Part shown: in pieces, positions 33,575 through 43,700 of the stretch
How the letters are laid out: every line of letters starts with the position of its first letter
Numbering within the stretch: the first letter of the stretch is position 1
Origin: CAYLLT01 sp964591605
GTDB taxonomy: Bacteria; Planctomycetota; Phycisphaerae; UBA1845; PWPN01
Direction of reading: 5' to 3'
Length of the DNA: 55,687 nt
Assembly: GCA_964591605.1 (NCBI GenBank)
Contig: CAZQEN010000002.1
Span: 1-55,687, forward strand
Position numbers and translations under genes: made by a program
The notes under the pieces: generated by a model
Database searches by the model: none
What the model saw: only the letters and a program-made list of their open reading frames with translations
Told to the model about the DNA's origin: nothing

Positions 33575-35431
33575 ATGACTCAGTCTGGTGTGCAAATGAT
33601 GAGTCGGCGAACGAAGGGCCGCGAGACCGACGGGCCGGTCCCCTGCCGTCATCAGGGACTGGTTGGGTGGGTGGAGGAGATGGAGCGGCTGTGCCAGCCC
33701 GACCAGGTTCACTGGTGCGACGGTTCTCAGGCTGAATACGACCTGCTGTGCGACCGGCTGGTGCTGGCGGGGACGTTCGTCAAGCTCAATGAGCGGCTTC
33801 GTCCCGACAGCTACTGGTGCCGGTCGGACCCGTCGGACGTGGCCCGGGTGGAGGATCGGACGTTCATCTGCAGCCGCCGGAAGATCGACGCGGGGCCGAC
33901 CAACAACTGGGCCGACCCGGCGCACATGAAGGCGAAGCTGACCGAACTGTTCCGGGGGTGCATGCGCGGGCGGACGATGTACGTGATTCCGTTCAGCATG
34001 GGGCCGATCGGCTCGCGGATCGCGCAGATCGGGGTGGAGATCACCGATTCGCCGTACGTCGTCTGCAACATGCGGATCATGACGCGCATCGGGGAGCGGG
34101 TTCTGGAGGTTCTGGGAGAGTCGGGCGACTTCGTTCCCTGCCTGCACTCAGTGGGGATGCCGCTGGAGCCCGGTCAGAAGGACGTGCCCTGGCCCTGCAA
34201 CCGCGAGCACAAGTACATCGTCCATTTTCCGGAAGAGCGGACAATCTGGTCGTTCGGCAGCGGATACGGCGGGAACGCCCTGCTGGGCAAGAAGTGCCTG
34301 GCCCTGCGGATCGCCTCGGTGATGGCCCGGCAGGAGGGCTGGCTGGCCGAGCACATGCTGATCCTGGGCGTGACGCCGCCCGGAGGTCCGAAGAAATACA
34401 TCGCCGCGGCGTTTCCCAGCGCCTGCGGGAAGACAAACCTGGCGATGCTGACGCCGACGCTGCCCGGCTGGAAGGTGGAATGCGTGGGCGACGACATCGC
34501 GTGGATGAAGTTCGGGGCGGACGGGCGGCTGTACGCGATCAACCCGGAGGCGGGCTTCTTCGGGGTGGCTCCGGGCACCAGCGTCAGGAGCAATCCGAAC
34601 GCGATGCGGACGCTGGAGCGGAACTGCATCTTCACCAACGTGGCGCTGACGCCCGAGGGCGACGTATGGTGGGAAGGGATGACGCCGGAGCCGCCGCCGC
34701 GGCTGATCGACTGGCTGGGGCGTGAGTGGACGCCGGCTTCGGGCGAGCCGGCCGCCAATCCGAACGCCCGGTTCACCGCGCCGGCGGCGCAGTGTCCGGT
34801 GATCGACCCGTCGTGGGAGGATCCCGAGGGCGTGCCGATTTCGGCGATTCTGTTTGGCGGGCGGCGTGAGTCGGTGGTGCCGCTGGTGATGGAATCGTTC
34901 AACTGGCAGCACGGGGTGTTCTACGGTTCGATCGTTTCGTCGGAGCGGACGGCCGCCGCCGCGGGCAAGGTGGGCGGGCTGCGTCATGATCCGATGGCGA
35001 TGCTGCCCTTCTGCGGCTACAACATGGGCGATTACTTCGTGCACTGGCTGAGCGTGGGCCGGTCGGCCGCCCCGGAAAAGCTGCCGCGGATCTATTACGT
35101 GAACTGGTTCCGCAAGAATGCGCGCGGGCAGTTCCTGTGGCCGGGGTACGGCGAGAACGTCCGGATTCTGAAATGGGTCATCGAGCGGCTCGAGGGCCGG
35201 GCGGCGGCTCATCGGACCCCGGTCGGCAACCTGCCCGTGATCGGCTCGTTTGACGTGAACGGGCTGGACATTGCGCCGGCGAATCTGTGCTCGCTGCTGA
35301 CCGTGAACCACGAGGAGTGGGCCGACGAGCTCGAAGAGATCCGGGTGTATTACTCGATGTTCGGCAAGCACCTGCCCCGCGAGCTGGCTGACGAGGTGGA
35401 CGCGCTGCAGCGCCGCCTGGATACGATTTAA
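33575..35431 (+). CDS. pckG: Phosphoenolpyruvate carboxykinase (GTP)
   Basis: The protein of 618 residues matches GTP-dependent PEPCK in length. It carries FPSACGKTNLAM near residue 280, the kinase P-loop with the reactive Cys, GDDIAWMKFG as the metal-binding aspartates near 305, and FGVAPGTS. Near the C-terminus are FGGRRE and GYNMGDYFVHWL. It makes PEP from oxaloacetate and GTP in gluconeogenesis, or the reverse in anaplerosis. The ATG at 33575 is chosen over a GTG nine bases upstream because GAGAGG is better spaced. It fits with lactate oxidation by the lut genes in this window. Confidence 0.95.
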   Translation: MTQSGVQMMSRRTKGRETDGPVPCRHQGLVGWVEEMERLCQPDQVHWCDGSQAEYDLLCDRLVLAGTFVKLNERLRPDSYWCRSDPSDVARVEDRTFICSRRKIDAGPTNNWADPAHMKAKLTELFRGCMRGRTMYVIPFSMGPIGSRIAQIGVEITDSPYVVCNMRIMTRIGERVLEVLGESGDFVPCLHSVGMPLEPGQKDVPWPCNREHKYIVHFPEERTIWSFGSGYGGNALLGKKCLALRIASVMARQEGWLAEHMLILGVTPPGGPKKYIAAAFPSACGKTNLAMLTPTLPGWKVECVGDDIAWMKFGADGRLYAINPEAGFFGVAPGTSVRSNPNAMRTLERNCIFTNVALTPEGDVWWEGMTPEPPPRLIDWLGREWTPASGEPAANPNARFTAPAAQCPVIDPSWEDPEGVPISAILFGGRRESVVPLVMESFNWQHGVFYGSIVSSERTAAAAGKVGGLRHDPMAMLPFCGYNMGDYFVHWLSVGRSAAPEKLPRIYYVNWFRKNARGQFLWPGYGENVRILKWVIERLEGRAAAHRTPVGNLPVIGSFDVNGLDIAPANLCSLLTVNHEEWADELEEIRVYYSMFGKHLPRELADEVDALQRRLDTI

Positions 35432-35436
35432 GCTCG

Positions 35437-35510
35437 ATCAGAGCCGCGCCCGTGAGGAAGCGGTCGGCGATCACGCTGAAGGACCCCCTCCCTGACGGTC
35501 GGGGCTCTGC
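35437..35510. repeat. Palindrome directly after pckG, ATCAGA-arm family
   Basis: Arms CAGAGCCGCGCCCGTGAGGA and TCCCTGACGGTCGGGGCTCT pair at about 18 of 22 positions. The arms start six bases after the pckG stop and resemble the ATCAGAACCC arms elsewhere. It may also act as a terminator. Confidence 0.6.
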
Positions 35511-35717
35511 TGGCTTGACTGCCTCTCGCCCTCGCTCCAGGCCGGATGAGCCAACGGCCGGCGGCACAAGCCTGAATCCGAGAGTTCTCCCCCGCACGAC
35601 AGCGCCGACAAGCCAGCTTCCGCCATGCACCCGCAACTTTCACCAGCATCATGGTGGTGCATCTGCCGGCTTGTGCAGTCAACCGGCACGCCCTGTGATG
35701 ACCGCCCCACGCCGGAA

Positions 35718-35854
35718 GGGTCCGTGACAGAATCGGCGGGGTGGCATGGATCCCGGCGTGCCGGGACCCGCGGGGAGGCTCGCACGGGCAGCGTCGCCTT
35801 CGCTGCGCGAAGCCGACGCTGCCCATGCCACCCCGCCCAAAGTGTCACGGACCC
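35718..35854. repeat. 137-bp nested palindrome with GGGTCCGTGACA ends
   Basis: Outer 12-bp arms at 35718-35729 and 35843-35854 are perfect and identical to those of 220-256. Inside are perfect 14-bp arms GGCGGGGTGGCATG (35735-35748) and CATGCCACCCCGCC (35824-35837). Further in are GGGCAGCGTCG/CGACGCTGCCC and TCCCGGC/GCCGGGA stems. Confidence 0.85.
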
Positions 35855-35940
35855 ACGCAGAAACCGTGGAGCGGCTGGCCTTCCCCTGGCCATTGCTTCC
35901 GGGTAAGATGCCGTCGACACTTCTTAACCGGAGGCAAAAG

Positions 35941-36387
35941 ATGCGTCTCAACCGCCCTGCTGTCGTTCTCGCCGCCGTCCTTCTCACGGGAATTGCGCTG
36001 CTGCTCCATGCGGGTCCACTCACCCCCCCGCCCGGCGCGGTGTCGCCGACGATGAAGACGCTCGATGAGATCTCGACGCAGATCTCCAATCTGGAGGTCG
36101 CGACGGGAGGGGTGCCGATCAAGCGGGTGGTGCGCGGGGTGATGGACGTCGCGGCGGGCGAGCTCGAGAAGAGCCAGACCTTCGCGCCGGCCATCGATCC
36201 GGCGAAAAGCGTGGTCCTGCTGTCGGATTACTGCGCGACGGCCACCCTGAGCAGCACGAACGTCTTTCTGGGCCGGACCAGCGCCTGTCTGATCAACTTG
36301 ACGGCGACGCAGATCACGGTGCGGCTGGACGCGAGCAGCGCATCGATGGACGCCAAGATCAGCTACCAGATCATTGAATACAACTAG
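35941..36387 (+). CDS. Exported hypothetical protein
   Basis: GGAGG lies 6 bp before the ATG at 35941. The 148-residue protein has a signal peptide (AVVLAAVLLTGIALLLHAG) and a soluble region with a coiled stretch TLDEISTQISNLEVA and a likely disulfide pair (DYCATATL; SACLINLT). No family was recognised. It is followed after 83 bp by the PVC cytochrome gene, with which it may be co-transcribed. Confidence 0.65.
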   Translation: MRLNRPAVVLAAVLLTGIALLLHAGPLTPPPGAVSPTMKTLDEISTQISNLEVATGGVPIKRVVRGVMDVAAGELEKSQTFAPAIDPAKSVVLLSDYCATATLSSTNVFLGRTSACLINLTATQITVRLDASSASMDAKISYQIIEYN

Positions 36388-36470
36388 GCCGCTGTCTATC
36401 ATCCGCGTGCATCGGGCCGCTCCGGACGGGAGCGACATCCCCATCGACTGCTCGACGCGGAGAATCCTTC

Positions 36471-39400
36471 ATGCTGCGCGGTTGTGTGTTTCCGGTGGCT
36501 GCGGTGACCCTCTGGGCCGGCGCCGCGGCGGTGCGGGGTCAAACCTCACCCGAGAAGACGGTGGCAGGGCTTCGCGTGCCCGAGGGGTGGGAGGTGACGC
36601 TCTACGCCTCAGAGCCGCTGATCACAAATCCGACGGCCATCGACATCGACGCGCAGGGGCGCGTCTGGGTCTGCGAGGGGCAGTGGTACCGGGCCAGGGC
36701 CAAGACGCCGCCGGCCGATTGCGTGAAGGTGCTCGAAGATGCGGACGGCGACGGGCGGGCGGACCGGGCGAGCGTATTTGCGGACGGGCTGCTTGTGCCG
36801 ATGAGCGTGGCCGTCGCGGGCACGCGGGTGTACGTGGGCGAGAGCCCCAACCTGTGGGTGTATGAGGACCGGGACGGCGATCTCAAGGCGGATGCGGGTT
36901 CCAGGCGGGCGCTGCTCACCGGCTTTGGCGGGCATAACAGCGATCACGGACTGCACGGCCTGGTGATCGGGCCGGACCACTGGCTGTACATGACGCATGG
37001 GGACCCGGGCTTCGATGTGACCGGGCCCGACGGCTCGCGGGCCCGCTATCGCTGGGGGGCGATGCTGCGCTGCGAGCTCGACGGAAAGCGGCTGGAGGCG
37101 CTGGCGGTCAATTTCCGGAATCCGTACGAGCTGGCGGTGGACTCGTTCGGCAACGTCTGGTGCAGCGACAACGACAGCGACGGGGACAAGGCGGTCCGCA
37201 TCTGCTGGATTCTGGAGGGAGGGAACTACGGCTGGTACGGCACGCCGATGCCCTTCCGCAGCCCGGACGGCGTGTACGACCCGCTGAATGAATGGCGCAC
37301 GCCGATCCCCGGGCACGTGCCCGCGGCGCTCATCACGGGTTTCGGATCGCCGTCGGGCATGACGTTCTACGAGCACGATCTGTTCGGCGGGACGTATCAG
37401 AATCGGCTGCTGCACGCCGATCCGGGCCCGCGCGAGGTGCGGGCATACGAGCGGCGTCCGAGCGGCGCGGGGTTTGTCGCGCGGCAGGAGAACATCCTGA
37501 CGGGGGATGACGCGTACTTCCGGGCGGTGGACGTGTGCGTCGCGCCGGACGGCTCGATCTACGTCGCCGACTGGTATGACGAAGGGGTGGGCGGGCACGC
37601 CTATAACAACCCCGGGCAGGGGCGAATCTATCGGCTGGCGCCTCGGGGCGTCCGGGCCCGACACATGGCCCGGCCGGGGCCCTGCGCGAACCTGCCGGAT
37701 GCGCTGGAGGCCCTGGCCAGCCCGAACCTGGCCACGCAGTTCCTGGCACGTGAGTTCCTGCTGGGACACGCGGGCGAAGGACGGGACGCACTGACCAAGT
37801 TGGCCGGCTCCGGGCCGCCGAACCTGGCCGCGCGGGCGCTGTGGCTGCTCGATCGCATGAGCGACGAAGGTGCGATCGACGCGGCCCTGATAGACCAGCG
37901 GCCCGCGTTCCGAGCCCTGGCCGTCCGCATGCTGCGTCGACGCGAGCCGCTGCCGCTGGACCGCATTCTGCCGCGGGCCCACGACCCCGATGTGCAGGTG
38001 AGGCGCGAGGTGCTGCTGGCGCTGCGGCGGGTGAACGGCGACCCCAAAGAGGGCGGAGCAGAGCACCAGGACGCAGCGCTCACCGCCCTTCTGGATCTGA
38101 TCAGGGCGTGGGATGGGCAGGATCGGTTCTATCTCGAAGCCATCGGCGTGGCCGCGGGCGGCCGGGGTCCGCAGGTGTTCGAGGTGCTCGGATTGAACGA
38201 CGCCCAGAAGCTCGACCGGCGGGCGATCAAGCTGCTCCAGATCCTGCATCCACACGACGAGGTTGCCCTGTTGACCCGGCGTCTCGACGATGCCGGAATC
38301 TCCGCCGAGCTGGCCGAGGACGTGATCGATGCGCTGGGCTGGATGACGGAATCCGAAGCGATGACCGCGGTGGCGAAGGCAACCGGGCGGGCGGATCTGC
38401 CGCCGACCGCGCGCCGGCTCGCTCTGCAGCGGATTCGCGGGCGGATCGCCAGCGACTACAAGAAGCTGGCCGACAGTCCTGAGCTGCAGGATGGGCTCCG
38501 GGCGGCCCTGTCAGAGCCGCCGTTGCAGATCGATGCGCTCGGGCTGGCGGGGGAAGCCTGCGTGACGCAGCTCGATGAGGTCGTGGCGGGCATACTGCGC
38601 GGCGCATCGGGTGCGACGTTGAAGCTCGCGGCGGTGACATCGCTGGGCAAGCTCAATACGCCGACCGCCCGGCGTGCCCTGCTGCGGGAGATTCCCCTCG
38701 CAGCGGCTGACCTGCAGCGGGATATCGTGCGGACGCTCGCGACGATGCGGGCGTTTGACGAGCTCCAGTTGCTGCTGACGAGCGCGGGCTTATCGCCCGA
38801 GCTCCCATCCGCGGCCGTTGCGGCGGCCGGAAAGCTCGCCGACGGCTGCCTGTTCCTGCTCACGCTCATCGACGATGGGAAGCTCGCAGCTCCACTGCGT
38901 GATCAGGCAATCCGGCTGGGTTCACGGCACGCGAACGTCAACGTGCGGCAGTTGTACGCGAAGTACGTTCCGGCGGCGTCGCAGCCGGCGACGATCGCCC
39001 AGCTCGATCCGAAGCGCGTGCTGGCGCTCAAAGGCGACGCGAATCGCGGGCGCGAACTGTTCGTGCACAGCGCGGTCAGGTGTGACACGTGCCATCGCGT
39101 GGGCGCGGATGGGGCCGACGTCGGGCCCGACCTGACGCTGATCGGACGCAAGTACGCACCGGCGGCGATGCTCGAGCAGATCACGCGCCCGGCGGCGGCG
39201 GTGTCGCCGGAGTTCGTGCCCCACGTGGTCGAGTCGGAGTCACAGGGGTATCTGATGGGTTTTCTGCTCGGCCGGACGGAGGCTGAGATCACGTTGAAGA
39301 CGCAAGACGGTCAGCGGATCACGCTGCCAGCATCCGACGTGCGTGCGGTGCAGAAGCAGGAAGGGACGATCATGCCCGACCTGCTGCTCGAGTCATTCAC

Positions 39401-39938
39401 TGAGCAGGATGTGGCCGACCTGCTCGCGTATCTGTCGAGCCTGAAGGTGCTGCCGCAGCCGATCCGGGAGTGGCAGGTGGCAGGGCCGTTCCCGGCGCGC
39501 GAGTTTCACCTCGGATTCGAGACGGCGTACGGCCCGGAGGAGAAGCTCGATCCTGCCGCGCGGTACGCGCTGCCGGAGGGCGGAGAGGCGACGTGGCGGC
39601 CGTACAAGCCGCCGTTCGCGGGCGATCAGTACGTTGTGGAACTCGAGAAGCTCACCTCAGCGGGCAGGAAGCCGGCGGTGACGTATCTGTATGCACGGCT
39701 CGACTCACCCCGGAGCCAGGGCGCGTCGATCTCACTGCAGAGCGACGCCGCGGTCAAGATCTTCCTGAACGGCAAGGCGGTCTTCTCACGGCACCGCCAT
39801 CCGGTGCGCGCCGCGAGCATACCCATCCGCCTGGCGTCCGGCCCGAACGATCTGCTCCTCAAGCTCGAGCACCAGGGTGGGGAAGGGCGGATGACGGTGC
39901 TGGTTGCGTCGAGTGCGCCGTTAGAGGCGGGTAAATGA
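36471..39938 (+). CDS. PVC-type membrane-bound dehydrogenase-like protein with HEAT repeats and cytochrome c domain
   Basis: The 1155-residue exported protein has a signal peptide ending AVRGQ. A beta-propeller dehydrogenase-like domain follows (PEGWEVTLYASEPLITNPTA; GRVWVCEGQWYR; GDGRADRASVFADGL), then a helical HEAT-like region (about 430-840). The c-type heme site is C-x2-C-H at residues 871-875, followed by GPDLTLIGRKY. Next comes a PVC cytochrome end (VSPEFVPHVVESESQGYLMG) and a C-terminal beta-sandwich domain that begins IREWQVAGPFP. This architecture is characteristic of planctomycetes. Substrate and electron partner are unknown; sugar or polyol oxidation in the periplasm is a guess. 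Confidence 0.9.
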   Translation: MLRGCVFPVAAVTLWAGAAAVRGQTSPEKTVAGLRVPEGWEVTLYASEPLITNPTAIDIDAQGRVWVCEGQWYRARAKTPPADCVKVLEDADGDGRADRASVFADGLLVPMSVAVAGTRVYVGESPNLWVYEDRDGDLKADAGSRRALLTGFGGHNSDHGLHGLVIGPDHWLYMTHGDPGFDVTGPDGSRARYRWGAMLRCELDGKRLEALAVNFRNPYELAVDSFGNVWCSDNDSDGDKAVRICWILEGGNYGWYGTPMPFRSPDGVYDPLNEWRTPIPGHVPAALITGFGSPSGMTFYEHDLFGGTYQNRLLHADPGPREVRAYERRPSGAGFVARQENILTGDDAYFRAVDVCVAPDGSIYVADWYDEGVGGHAYNNPGQGRIYRLAPRGVRARHMARPGPCANLPDALEALASPNLATQFLAREFLLGHAGEGRDALTKLAGSGPPNLAARALWLLDRMSDEGAIDAALIDQRPAFRALAVRMLRRREPLPLDRILPRAHDPDVQVRREVLLALRRVNGDPKEGGAEHQDAALTALLDLIRAWDGQDRFYLEAIGVAAGGRGPQVFEVLGLNDAQKLDRRAIKLLQILHPHDEVALLTRRLDDAGISAELAEDVIDALGWMTESEAMTAVAKATGRADLPPTARRLALQRIRGRIASDYKKLADSPELQDGLRAALSEPPLQIDALGLAGEACVTQLDEVVAGILRGASGATLKLAAVTSLGKLNTPTARRALLREIPLAAADLQRDIVRTLATMRAFDELQLLLTSAGLSPELPSAAVAAAGKLADGCLFLLTLIDDGKLAAPLRDQAIRLGSRHANVNVRQLYAKYVPAASQPATIAQLDPKRVLALKGDANRGRELFVHSAVRCDTCHRVGADGADVGPDLTLIGRKYAPAAMLEQITRPAAAVSPEFVPHVVESESQGYLMGFLLGRTEAEITLKTQDGQRITLPASDVRAVQKQEGTIMPDLLLESFTEQDVADLLAYLSSLKVLPQPIREWQVAGPFPAREFHLGFETAYGPEEKLDPAARYALPEGGEATWRPYKPPFAGDQYVVELEKLTSAGRKPAVTYLYARLDSPRSQGASISLQSDAAVKIFLNGKAVFSRHRHPVRAASIPIRLASGPNDLLLKLEHQGGEGRMTVLVASSAPLEAGK

Positions 39939-40071
39939 GATGTGAGACGTGCGACGTGAGGAGGGTTTGTGGTGCAGGCGTCTCGCCTGTGCGTGCAGCC
40001 GGGACGGCTGCACCACAAACCCGCAGACGTCTCACTTCTCACGTCTCACGTCTCACTTCTCATGTGCTGGG
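39937..40071. repeat. Nested palindrome between convergent genes
   Basis: GTTTGTGGTGCA (39965-39976) and TGCACCACAAAC (40009-40020) are perfect 12-bp arms. Between them are GGCGTCTCGCC and GCAGCC/GGCTGC stems. Outside are GTGAGACGTG-type strings on the left and their complements on the right. It sits between the stops of two converging genes, so it may act as a bidirectional terminator. Confidence 0.75.
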
Positions 40072-40653
40072 CTACAACTGAATCCTGGTACCCAGGGCCT
40101 GGAGGAACTTCGCCAGCCAGGCGGGGTGGGCGGGCCAGGCGGGGGCGGTGACGAGGTTGCCGTCGACGTGGGCCTGGTCCATGGGCAGGTCGACGTATTT
40201 GCCGCCGGCGGCGGTCACGTCGGGACTGACGGCCGGGTAGGCGCTGCACGATCTGCCGCGCACGGCGTCGGCGGCGACGAGCAACTGCGCGGCGTGGCAG
40301 ACGGCGGCGATGGGCTTGCCGCGTTCGGCGAAGTGGCGGACGGCGCGGATGACCTTCTCGTCGAGGCGCAGGTACTCGGGGGCCCGGCCGCCGGGCAGGA
40401 CGAGGGCGTCGTAATCCTCGCCGATCGTCGTGGCAAACGTGGCGTTGAGCGTGAAGTTGTGGCCGGGCTTCTCGCTGTAGGTCTGGTCGCCCTCGAAGTC
40501 GTGGACAGCCGTGCGGACCTGTTCGCCGGCCCGTTTGCCGGGGCAGACGGCGTGAACGGTGTGGCCGACCATGAGCAGGGCCTGGAACGGGACCATGACT
40601 TCGTAGTCTTCGACGTAGTCGCCGACGATCATCAGGATCTTCTTTGCGGACAT
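40072..40653 (-). CDS. DJ-1/PfpI-family protein
   Basis: The ATG at 40653 follows AAGGAG and begins SAKKILMIVGDYVEDYE, where the Glu of the active site lies early. The nucleophile elbow is AVCHAAQLL, with the reactive Cys followed by His. The 193-residue length and DALVLPGGRAPEYLR block fit the family (glyoxalase III-like or protease-like activities). The DYVEDYE Glu is intact. Confidence 0.9.
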   Translation of the reverse strand: MSAKKILMIVGDYVEDYEVMVPFQALLMVGHTVHAVCPGKRAGEQVRTAVHDFEGDQTYSEKPGHNFTLNATFATTIGEDYDALVLPGGRAPEYLRLDEKVIRAVRHFAERGKPIAAVCHAAQLLVAADAVRGRSCSAYPAVSPDVTAAGGKYVDLPMDQAHVDGNLVTAPAWPAHPAWLAKFLQALGTRIQL

Positions 40654-40719
40654 GAGGCGAACTCCTTCGTGGCCGGATTCATTCAACGGGCATCACAGTA
40701 CGATGCGGGCGGGTCCGGT

Positions 40720-43700
40720 TCAATGGCGGGGGTTTGACCGGTGGCCGTCGCCGCCGGAGGAGGCGAGGGCGGGCTGCGGTTCGGGCGGATCGAGACGGTC
40801 TTCGAGCAGGGAGGGGCGCTGCCGGCGGTGGACGCCGCGGATTCGCTCGCTGATGGTTTGGAGAACATAATAGAATACCGGGGTGAGGAAGATGCCCACG
40901 AAGGTGACGCCGATCATGCCGGTGAAGACGGCGATGCCCATGCGCTGGCGCATCTCGGCGCCGGCGCCCCTGGCCATGACCAGCGGAAGCACGCCGAGGA
41001 TGAAGGCCAGCGAGGTCATCAGGATCGGGCGGAGGCGCAGGCGGGCGGCCTCGACGGCGGCGTCGCGCGGCGAGAGGCCGTGCTCGCGCTGCTGCTTGGC
41101 GAACTCGATGATGAGCACGGCGTTCTTGGCGGCCAGGCCGGCGAGCACGACGAAGCCGATCTGCACGAAGAGGTCGTTGTCGAAGCCCTTGATCCATACG
41201 CCGATGAGGGCAAAGAGGATGCTCAGCGGGACGATGAGGATGATCCCGAGGGGCAACGTGAAGCTCTCGTACTCGGCCGAGTGGGTCAGGAAGACGAACA
41301 GCACGCAGAGGGGGAAGATGAACAGGGCGGTGTTGCCCGAGAGGATCTGGATGTAGGTCATGTCGGTCCACTCATAGGCGATGCCGGGGGCGAGCTGGCG
41401 GGAGGCGAGGTCCTGCATGATGTCGATCACCTGGCCGGAGCTGTAGCCCGGAGCGCTCGAGCCATAGACCGGCGCGGCCGGATAGAGGTTATACCGGGTA
41501 ATGGAGAGCGGGCCGCTGATCTCCTCGACGCGGGCGACGGCCCCGAGGGGGACCATGCCCCAGTCCTTGTTGCGGACCTTGAGCTGGCGGACGATGTCGG
41601 GACTGGTGCGGAAGGGCCCGTCAGCCTGCACGTTGACCTGCCAGGTGCGGCCGAACCTGTTGAAATCGTTGACATAGAAGCCGCCGAGGGCGACCTGCAG
41701 CGTATTGAACACGTCGCTGAGCTCGACGCCCATGGTCTTGACCTTGGTACGGTCGATGTCGATGTAGAGCTGGGGGGTGTTGGCGCGGAAGCTGCTGAAG
41801 AGCCCGGCGACGCCGGGCTGGTGGCGCGACTGCTCGACCAGGTTTTCGGCCTGGGCCTGCAGCAGGTCGAGCCCGTGGGATCCGCGATCCTCGATCATGA
41901 TGCGAAATCCGCCGGTGGTGCCGATGCCGTTGACGGGGGGCGGGGCGAACACGGGAATGATGGCCTCGTCGATCTGCCGGGCCAGCTCCGTACGGAGGCG
42001 GTTTGCAATCGCCTCTCCGTAGAGGTCCGGGTGGTGGCGATGGTGGAACTCGTCGAGGATGATGAACATCGAGGCGAGATTCGGGCCGTTGGTGCCGAGC
42101 ACAAACGACATGCCTGAGATGCCGACAAAGTGCTTGACGCCGGGGGTGGCCAGCACGATCTGACCGACCCGCCGGACGACGTCCTGGGTGCGCTGGAGCG
42201 AGGCGGCGTCGGGCAACTGGATGCTGGCGATGAGGTAGCCCTTGTCCTGGCCGGGGATGAAGCCGATGGGCGTATTCATGAGACCCCAGCCGGTGGCGCC
42301 CAGCAGGCCGATGTAGACCAGCAGCGAGAGGACGAACCCGCGCACGCAATGGCGGACCATGCGGCCGTAGACGTGGTTGCTCCAGGTGAAGGTGCGGTTG
42401 AACCCGCGGAAGAACCAGCCGAACAGAAAGCTCAGGAGCCGCGAGAGCAGATCGGTGCGGGCGCGATGCGGTTTGAGCAGCAGGGCCGTGAGAGCCGGGC
42501 TGAGGGTGAGCGAGTTGAACGCGGAAATCAGGGTGGCCGTCGCGATGGTCAGGGCGAACTGCCGGTAGAACTGGCCGGTGATGCCGGCGATGAAGGCGGT
42601 GGGGATGAAGACGGCGCTCAGGCCGAAGGCGATGGCGATGACGGCGACGGTGACCTCCTCCATTGCCTTGTAAGAGGCTTCCCGTGGGGAGAGGCCCTTC
42701 TCGATCCACCGCTCCACATTCTCGACCACGACGATCGCGTCGTCGACCACGATGCCGATGGCCAGGACCAGGCCAAAGAGCGTCAGGTTGTTGAGCGAGA
42801 AGCCCAGGACGGACATCACGGCGAAGGTGCCGATGAGCGAGACGGGCACGGCGATGAGCGGGATGAGCGTGGTGCGCCAGTTCTGCAGGAACACGAGCAC
42901 GACGAGGGCGACGAGAATGAATGCCTCACCCAGGGTCTTGACGACCTCCCGGATGGACTCGCGGATGAAGGGCGTAGTGTCGTAGACGATGTCGTAGTTG
43001 ACTCCGGAGGGGAACCGCCGGCTGAGCTCCTTGACCTTGGCGCGGACGCGGTCGGCGGTGGCCAGGGCGTTCGAGCCGGGGATCTGGAAGATGGCCACGC
43101 CCGCCGAGGGGTTGCCGTCGAGCATGCTGCTCTGATCCTGGCTCTGGGCGCCGAGCTCGACGCGGGCGACGTCCTTGACGCGGGTGATCTGCCCTTCGGA
43201 GCCGGTCTTGAGCACGATGTTGGCGAACTGCTCGGCGTCTGAGAGCCGGCCGAGGGTGGTCAGGGTGTACTGGAAGACCTGCCCGGCGGGGATGGGCGGC
43301 TGGCCGATCTGGCCGGCGGCGACCTGCACGTTCTGCTCGCGGAGCGCATTGACGACGTCGAGCATGGTCAGATCGCGGGCGCTGAGTTGGTCGGGATCGA
43401 GCCAGATCCGCATGCTGTAGGCCTGCTGGCCGAAAATGATCACCTCGCCGACGCCGTCGAGCCGGGCGAGCTCGTCGCGGACCTGGAGCGTGGCATAGTT
43501 GCTCAGGTAGAGCTGGTCCCGCGACTTGTCGGGCGAGAAGAGGTTGACGACCAGCAGGATGTCGGGCGAGCGCTTCTTCACGGTGACGCCGGTGGCCCGA
43601 ACGATGTCGGGGAGCGTGGGGAGAGCCAGAGCGACGCGGTTCTGCACCAGCACCTGGGCCATGTCGAGGTTGACGCCGAGCTTGAAGGTGACGGTGAGCG

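Larger units (their letters stand above)
35432..35940. other. Intergenic region with two palindromic elements
   Basis: This 509-bp region contains one palindrome immediately after pckG (35437-35510) and a larger nested palindrome (35718-35854). It ends 4 bp after the GGAGG that serves the exported-protein gene. Confidence 0.6.
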
